A stretch of DNA of 33,851 bases, from NCBI RefSeq assembly GCF_001280085.1, contig NZ_LGED01000262.1, forward strand, positions 1-33,851, given 5' to 3'. This document shows, piece after piece, positions 30,850 through 33,851 of the stretch. A program made the position numbers and the translations under genes. The stretch's first letter is position 1. Each line of letters begins with the position of its first letter. The notes beneath the pieces were generated by a model that was not told the DNA's origin, did no database searches, and saw nothing but the letters and a program-made list of their open reading frames with translations. The DNA comes from Saccharothrix sp. NRRL B-16348 (GTDB lineage: Bacteria; Actinomycetota; Actinomycetes; Mycobacteriales; Pseudonocardiaceae).

Positions 30850-31382
30850 TCGGGGAACGGTTCACCAGGGCCGCCCGCCAAGCCGGCCACGACGCCGTGG
30901 TGCAGGCCGAACGCCTCGACGCGCCGGAGATCGGACCCGAGCACCTGGCGTTGGCGCTGCTCGACGCGCCCGTCCTGGCCGAGTTCGACCTGGCGCGTGA
31001 CGAAGTGGTCGACGCGTTCGCCGCCGCCCGGCGCAAGGGCGGGCTCAGCGACGCCGACACCGAGGCGTTGCGGCGGCTCGGCATCGACGTCGACCAGATC
31101 GTCGCGTCGGTCGAGCGCAGCCACGGCGAAGGCGCGCTGGCCGGCGCGCCGCCCCGCCGTCGACGCCGGTTCTTCGGCAACCACCTGCCGTTCACGGCGG
31201 CGGCGAAGCAGACGTTGGTGCGCGGCCTCGTCGAAGCACGCGACCTCGGCCACAGCACGCTCGGCCAGGAGCACCTGCTGCTGGCGCTGCTGGCCGAACG
31301 CGGACTGGTGGCCGAGGTGCTGGAAGCGCGCGGCGTGAACTACGTGGAGGTCAGGAAGCGGGTCGCTCGCTCACCCAGGTGA
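30846..31382 (+). CDS. Stand-alone Clp N-domain protein (no ATPase)
   Basis: 178 residues with two copies of the Clp-N repeat. The first (~1-75) has 'FTRAARQAGHDAVVQAERLDAPEIGPEHLALALL' in parts. The second (~110-170) has 'FTAAAKQTLVRGLVEARDLGHSTLGQEHLLLALL' in parts. An arginine-rich linker lies between. Clp-N domains of ClpC/ClpA bind adaptors and arginine-phosphorylated substrates; without an AAA module this protein may act as sensor or adaptor. Coupled to the HTH gene. Its 3' end overlaps the convergent YczE gene by 32 bases. Confidence 0.9.
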   Translation: MIGERFTRAARQAGHDAVVQAERLDAPEIGPEHLALALLDAPVLAEFDLARDEVVDAFAAARRKGGLSDADTEALRRLGIDVDQIVASVERSHGEGALAGAPPRRRRRFFGNHLPFTAAAKQTLVRGLVEARDLGHSTLGQEHLLLALLAERGLVAEVLEARGVNYVEVRKRVARSPR

Positions 31383-31980
31383 CCAGCGGGAGGAACAGCT
31401 GGGTCAACGGGCCGATGGCGAAGGCGTACAGCACGGTGCCGATGCCGATCGTGCCGCCGAGCAGCCAGCCGATGCCGAGCACCGCCACCTCGACCACCGT
31501 GCGCACCAGGCGCAACGAGGTCCCGGTCCGCGCGCAGAAACCGGTCGTCAGGCCGTCGCGCGGGCCGGGGCCGAGGCGGGCGCCGATGTAGACGGCGGCG
31601 GCCAGGCCGTTCAGCACGATGCCGCCGGCGAGGAACAGGATGCGCGGCAGGAGGTCCGTCGGGTTCGGCAGGAGGAACAGCGTGACGTCCACCGCCAGGC
31701 CGATGACGACCACGTTGCTGACCGTGCCGACGCCGGGCTTCTGCCTGAGCGGGATCCAGCAGAGCAGGACCACGGCGCCGACGATGGCGGTGATCAGGCC
31801 GAACGACAAGCCGGTGATCTTGGTCAGGCCCTCGTGCAGCACGTCCCACGGGTCGAGGCCGAGGGCGGCGCGGATCTGCAGGGCCATGCTCGCGCCGTAG
31901 AGCCACAACCCCACCATCAGCTGGGGGATGCGGCGAACGGGTGACACGGTGACCGGGACCTGGGTGAGTGCGGCGAGCAT
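31351..31980 (-). CDS. YczE/YyaS/YitT-family membrane protein
   Basis: A 209-residue integral membrane protein with about five to six hydrophobic segments ('LITAIVGAVVLLCWIPL', 'VVVIGLAVDVTLFLL', 'ILFLAGGIVLNGLAAAVYIG', 'VVEVAVLGIGWLLGGTIGIG'). The 'GLDPWDVLHEGLTKITGLSFG' and 'GPGPRDGLTTGF' loops are signatures of YczE proteins. YczE is needed for lipopeptide production in Bacillus and is often next to MocR regulators; here it is divergent from one across 61 bp. Likely a transporter or accessory under MocR control. Confidence 0.9.
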   Translation of the reverse strand: MLAALTQVPVTVSPVRRIPQLMVGLWLYGASMALQIRAALGLDPWDVLHEGLTKITGLSFGLITAIVGAVVLLCWIPLRQKPGVGTVSNVVVIGLAVDVTLFLLPNPTDLLPRILFLAGGIVLNGLAAAVYIGARLGPGPRDGLTTGFCARTGTSLRLVRTVVEVAVLGIGWLLGGTIGIGTVLYAFAIGPLTQLFLPLVTWVSERPAS

Positions 31981-31999
31981 GTGGCCATCCTTCGTGCCG

Positions 32000-32041
32000 A
32001 TTGGCCTTGCATTCCAGATCCAATTGGCAATAATTGGCCTT
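32000..32041. promoter_or_regulatory. ATTGGC repeats and promoter between yczE-like and mocR-like genes
   Basis: ATTGGCCTT occurs at 32000-32008 and 32033-32041, with a third ATTGGC at 32023 inside CCAATTGG (32020-32027). TTGCAT (32007-32012) and AATAAT (32029-32034) with a 16-base spacer make a promoter that would start at the ATG of the MocR gene, a leaderless message. MocR proteins bind such direct repeats, so autoregulation and control of the divergent yczE-like gene are likely. Confidence 0.65.
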
Positions 32042-33502
32042 ATGAACTCCGACGTCCCACCAGGTGGACGTATATCCGGCTTCCGCCTGGCCCGATTGCT
32101 CGGCGAGTGGCGCCGTCGTGGCGCACGTCACGGCTCGGCGGACCTGGCCGCGGCGATCCGGATGCTGGTGCTGGACGGCCGGTTGCCCGCCGGCACCCGG
32201 CTGCCCGCGGAACGTGAGCTGGCCGAGGTGCTGCCGGTGAGCCGCACGATGATCACCGCGGCGTTGGACCAGCTGCGGTCGGAGGGGCTGGTCGCGAGCC
32301 GGCGCGGGGCGGGGTCGTGGATCAGCCTGCCGACGGGGACGTTGGGCGTCGTGCCGGACACCCCGCTGGTGGGGCAGGGCATGGTCGACTTCGCACGGGC
32401 CGCACCTCCGGCGCTGCCGGGCGTGCTGGCGGCGTTCGACCAGGTCCGGCGGTACCTGCCGGAGCACCTGGCGGATCACGGTTACTACGAGCACGGTGTA
32501 CCTGAGCTGCGGAAACGCATCGCGGACCGGTACACGGCGCGCGGCCTGCCGACGTCGCCGGACCAGATCGTGGTGACCAGCGGCGCGCAGCACGCGTTGG
32601 CGCTGACCCTGCGCCTGTTCACCGGTCCGGGTGACCGGGTGCTGGTGGAGCAGCCGAGCTACCCGAACGCGCTGGACGCGATCAAGGCCGTCTCCGCGAT
32701 CCCGGTGCCGGTCGCGATGACCGACACCGGCTGGGACCTGCCCGGCATCGCCGCCGCCCTCCGCCAAGCCGCACCGCGCATGGCGTACGTCGTGGTGGAC
32801 TTCCACAACCCCACCGCCCACCGCCTGGACGCCGAGGGCCGCGCCGAACTGGCCGACACCGCCCGCCGCGCCCGCACCCCGCTGGTGGTGGACGAGACCG
32901 TCGTCGAACTGGACCTGGACGGCGACCCACTGGACGGCCCCCCGCCGCTGGCGACGTTCGCGGACGACCTCGTCGTGACCCTGGGCTCGGCCAGCAAATC
33001 GCACTGGGGCGGCCTGAGGATCGGCTGGATCCGCGCGTCGGCCGAAGTGGTCCACCGCCTGATCTCCACCCGCACCGCCCTCGACCTCGGCTCCGCGGTG
33101 GTCGACCAGCTGGTGCTGGCCGAGCTGCTGGCCGACCCCGAACCCGCGCTGCGTGAACGGCGGACCCAGCTGGCGACCCAGCGCGACGTGCTCATGGCGG
33201 GCCTGCGCGAACACTGCCCGACCTGGCGTTTTCGCCGGCCGGCGGGCGGCCTCAGCGTGTGGTGCGAGCTGGACGCCCCGGTGAGCACGCGCATCGCCGT
33301 CGTGGCCCAGAACCACGGCATCCGCCTGGCCCCGGGCTCGCGCTTCGGCGCCCACGGCGGCTTCGAACGCTGGCTGCGCCTGCCGTTCGTGCAATCACCG
33401 GACGTCCTCCGCGACGCCGCACGCCGCTTGGGCCTGGTCGCCGCGGCGGTCACGGGCTCCGCAATGCCCACCGACGCCGACCTCGCCGTGCCGGTCGCCT
33501 AA
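32042..33502 (+). CDS. MocR-type regulator (GntR wHTH fused to PLP aminotransferase fold)
   Basis: A 486-residue protein. Residues ~30-100 are a GntR winged helix ('LPAERELAEVLPVSRTMITAALDQL'-type, with a 'EGLVASRRGAGSWI' wing). Residues ~115-470 adopt the fold-type I aminotransferase: 'SGAQHALALTLRLFTGPGDRVLVE', 'VVVDFHNPTAH', and 'GSASKSHWGGLRIGW' with the PLP-binding lysine. MocR proteins sense PLP or amino-acid derivatives to switch transcription. The ATG at 32042 directly follows the repeats. Partner target: the divergent YczE gene. The substrate sensed is unknown. Confidence 0.93.
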   Translation: MNSDVPPGGRISGFRLARLLGEWRRRGARHGSADLAAAIRMLVLDGRLPAGTRLPAERELAEVLPVSRTMITAALDQLRSEGLVASRRGAGSWISLPTGTLGVVPDTPLVGQGMVDFARAAPPALPGVLAAFDQVRRYLPEHLADHGYYEHGVPELRKRIADRYTARGLPTSPDQIVVTSGAQHALALTLRLFTGPGDRVLVEQPSYPNALDAIKAVSAIPVPVAMTDTGWDLPGIAAALRQAAPRMAYVVVDFHNPTAHRLDAEGRAELADTARRARTPLVVDETVVELDLDGDPLDGPPPLATFADDLVVTLGSASKSHWGGLRIGWIRASAEVVHRLISTRTALDLGSAVVDQLVLAELLADPEPALRERRTQLATQRDVLMAGLREHCPTWRFRRPAGGLSVWCELDAPVSTRIAVVAQNHGIRLAPGSRFGAHGGFERWLRLPFVQSPDVLRDAARRLGLVAAAVTGSAMPTDADLAVPVA

Positions 33503-33851
33503 CGGGCCGCTACTTCCTCACTCCCGCGCCCCGATCCAGGCCGCTTGGGCGGCGCTGCGGGCTGGGGGTGCGGGAGGGTGATTGCGGGCTGGGGGTGCAG
33601 GTTCGGGATCCGGTTGGGACAGCTGCGGGATGCCGCAGGGGTGCCAGGCGGGATGGCGAGGGATTTCCGGGGGCCGGCGTGGAGCGGGCTCGAGTGCCCG
33701 GGTCCGGGCTGTGTGGTCCCCGGCGGCTTCCGGCTGTGGTTCCGGCTGGCTGGTCCGCTGGCTCGCGTCGCTGGGGCGGCCGGGTCGTGCGAGGCGCGTG
33801 GCGGGTGTTCGGCGGCTGGGGATTGGGGCCGGGGGTGGTGAGGGGCGGGTG
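33503..33851. other. Gene-free GC-rich tail of window with a 16-bp direct repeat
   Basis: No reading frame here looks real: the open frames are Gly/Trp/Arg-rich low-complexity sequence. TGCGGGCTGGGGGTGC occurs at 33556-33571 and 33583-33598, a 27-bp step. No terminator or promoter stands out. Confidence 0.5.

Noticed and set aside
31340..33394. 684-codon minus-strand frame opposite the MocR gene
   Set aside because: Shadow of MocR and YczE; no ribosome site or domain.
33545..33841. 98-codon plus-strand frame at the right edge
   Set aside because: Gly/Trp/Arg-rich, without ribosome site; includes a direct repeat and looks like GC-rich spacer.

Overview
The window is high-GC actinobacterial DNA, most likely from a Pseudonocardiales genus of the Saccharothrix/Lentzea/Actinosynnema type. 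This rests on codon use, many GTG and apparently leaderless starts, XRE-DUF5753/DUF397 pairs, the integrative-element gene set and paralog-rich regulators. The genus is an inference.

Left part (1-12304): an actinomycete integrative and conjugative element (AICE) of the pSAM2 kind, seated in the 3' end of a tRNA-Lys(UUU) gene (12302-12377, minus strand). The core runs left to right: a short GntR repressor (4530-4901, minus); a CTAG-rich operator; a Pra-like first gene (5022); three small unknowns; an FtsK/Tra DNA translocase (6525); an unknown; a small HTH protein; a DUF2637/Spd-like membrane protein; a RepSA-type initiator (9552); an excisionase (10895); and a tyrosine integrase (11074-12249) pointing at the tRNA. 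The genes from 5022 on share one strand with short gaps or overlaps. To the left lie accessory genes: a TPR-protein remnant, a DUF397/XRE-DUF5753 pair, an aminoglycoside-phosphotransferase-fold kinase and an HTH-TPR regulator. The second att copy is not in the window, so the left boundary of the element is not seen.

Right part (12378-33851) looks chromosomal. It holds exonuclease III (xthA); a FAD monooxygenase divergent from a TetR repressor with two matching operators; an ATP-grasp-like protein; and a three-gene, translationally coupled operon (16358-23795) of an OB-fold membrane protein (YqiJ-like), a flotillin (YqiK-like) and a 1620-residue DUF3686/AAA+ ATPase. That operon is the most interesting protein system here. 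It ends in a remarkable 190-bp array of nine ~18-base units with 22-bp period, arranged as a giant inverted repeat between convergent genes.

Further right are an Excalibur-domain protein, an MpaB/DUF2236 oxygenase, an ABC amino-acid-binding lipoprotein, a cold-shock protein whose leader can form mutually exclusive hairpins, several small unknowns and an SCO6745-like protein. Then come a tRNA cluster (Glu, Asp, Phe) with promoter and terminator, a PP2C-like phosphatase divergent from an HTH/Clp-N gene pair with twin operators, and a YczE membrane protein divergent from a MocR regulator. The last 350 bases contain no recognisable gene.
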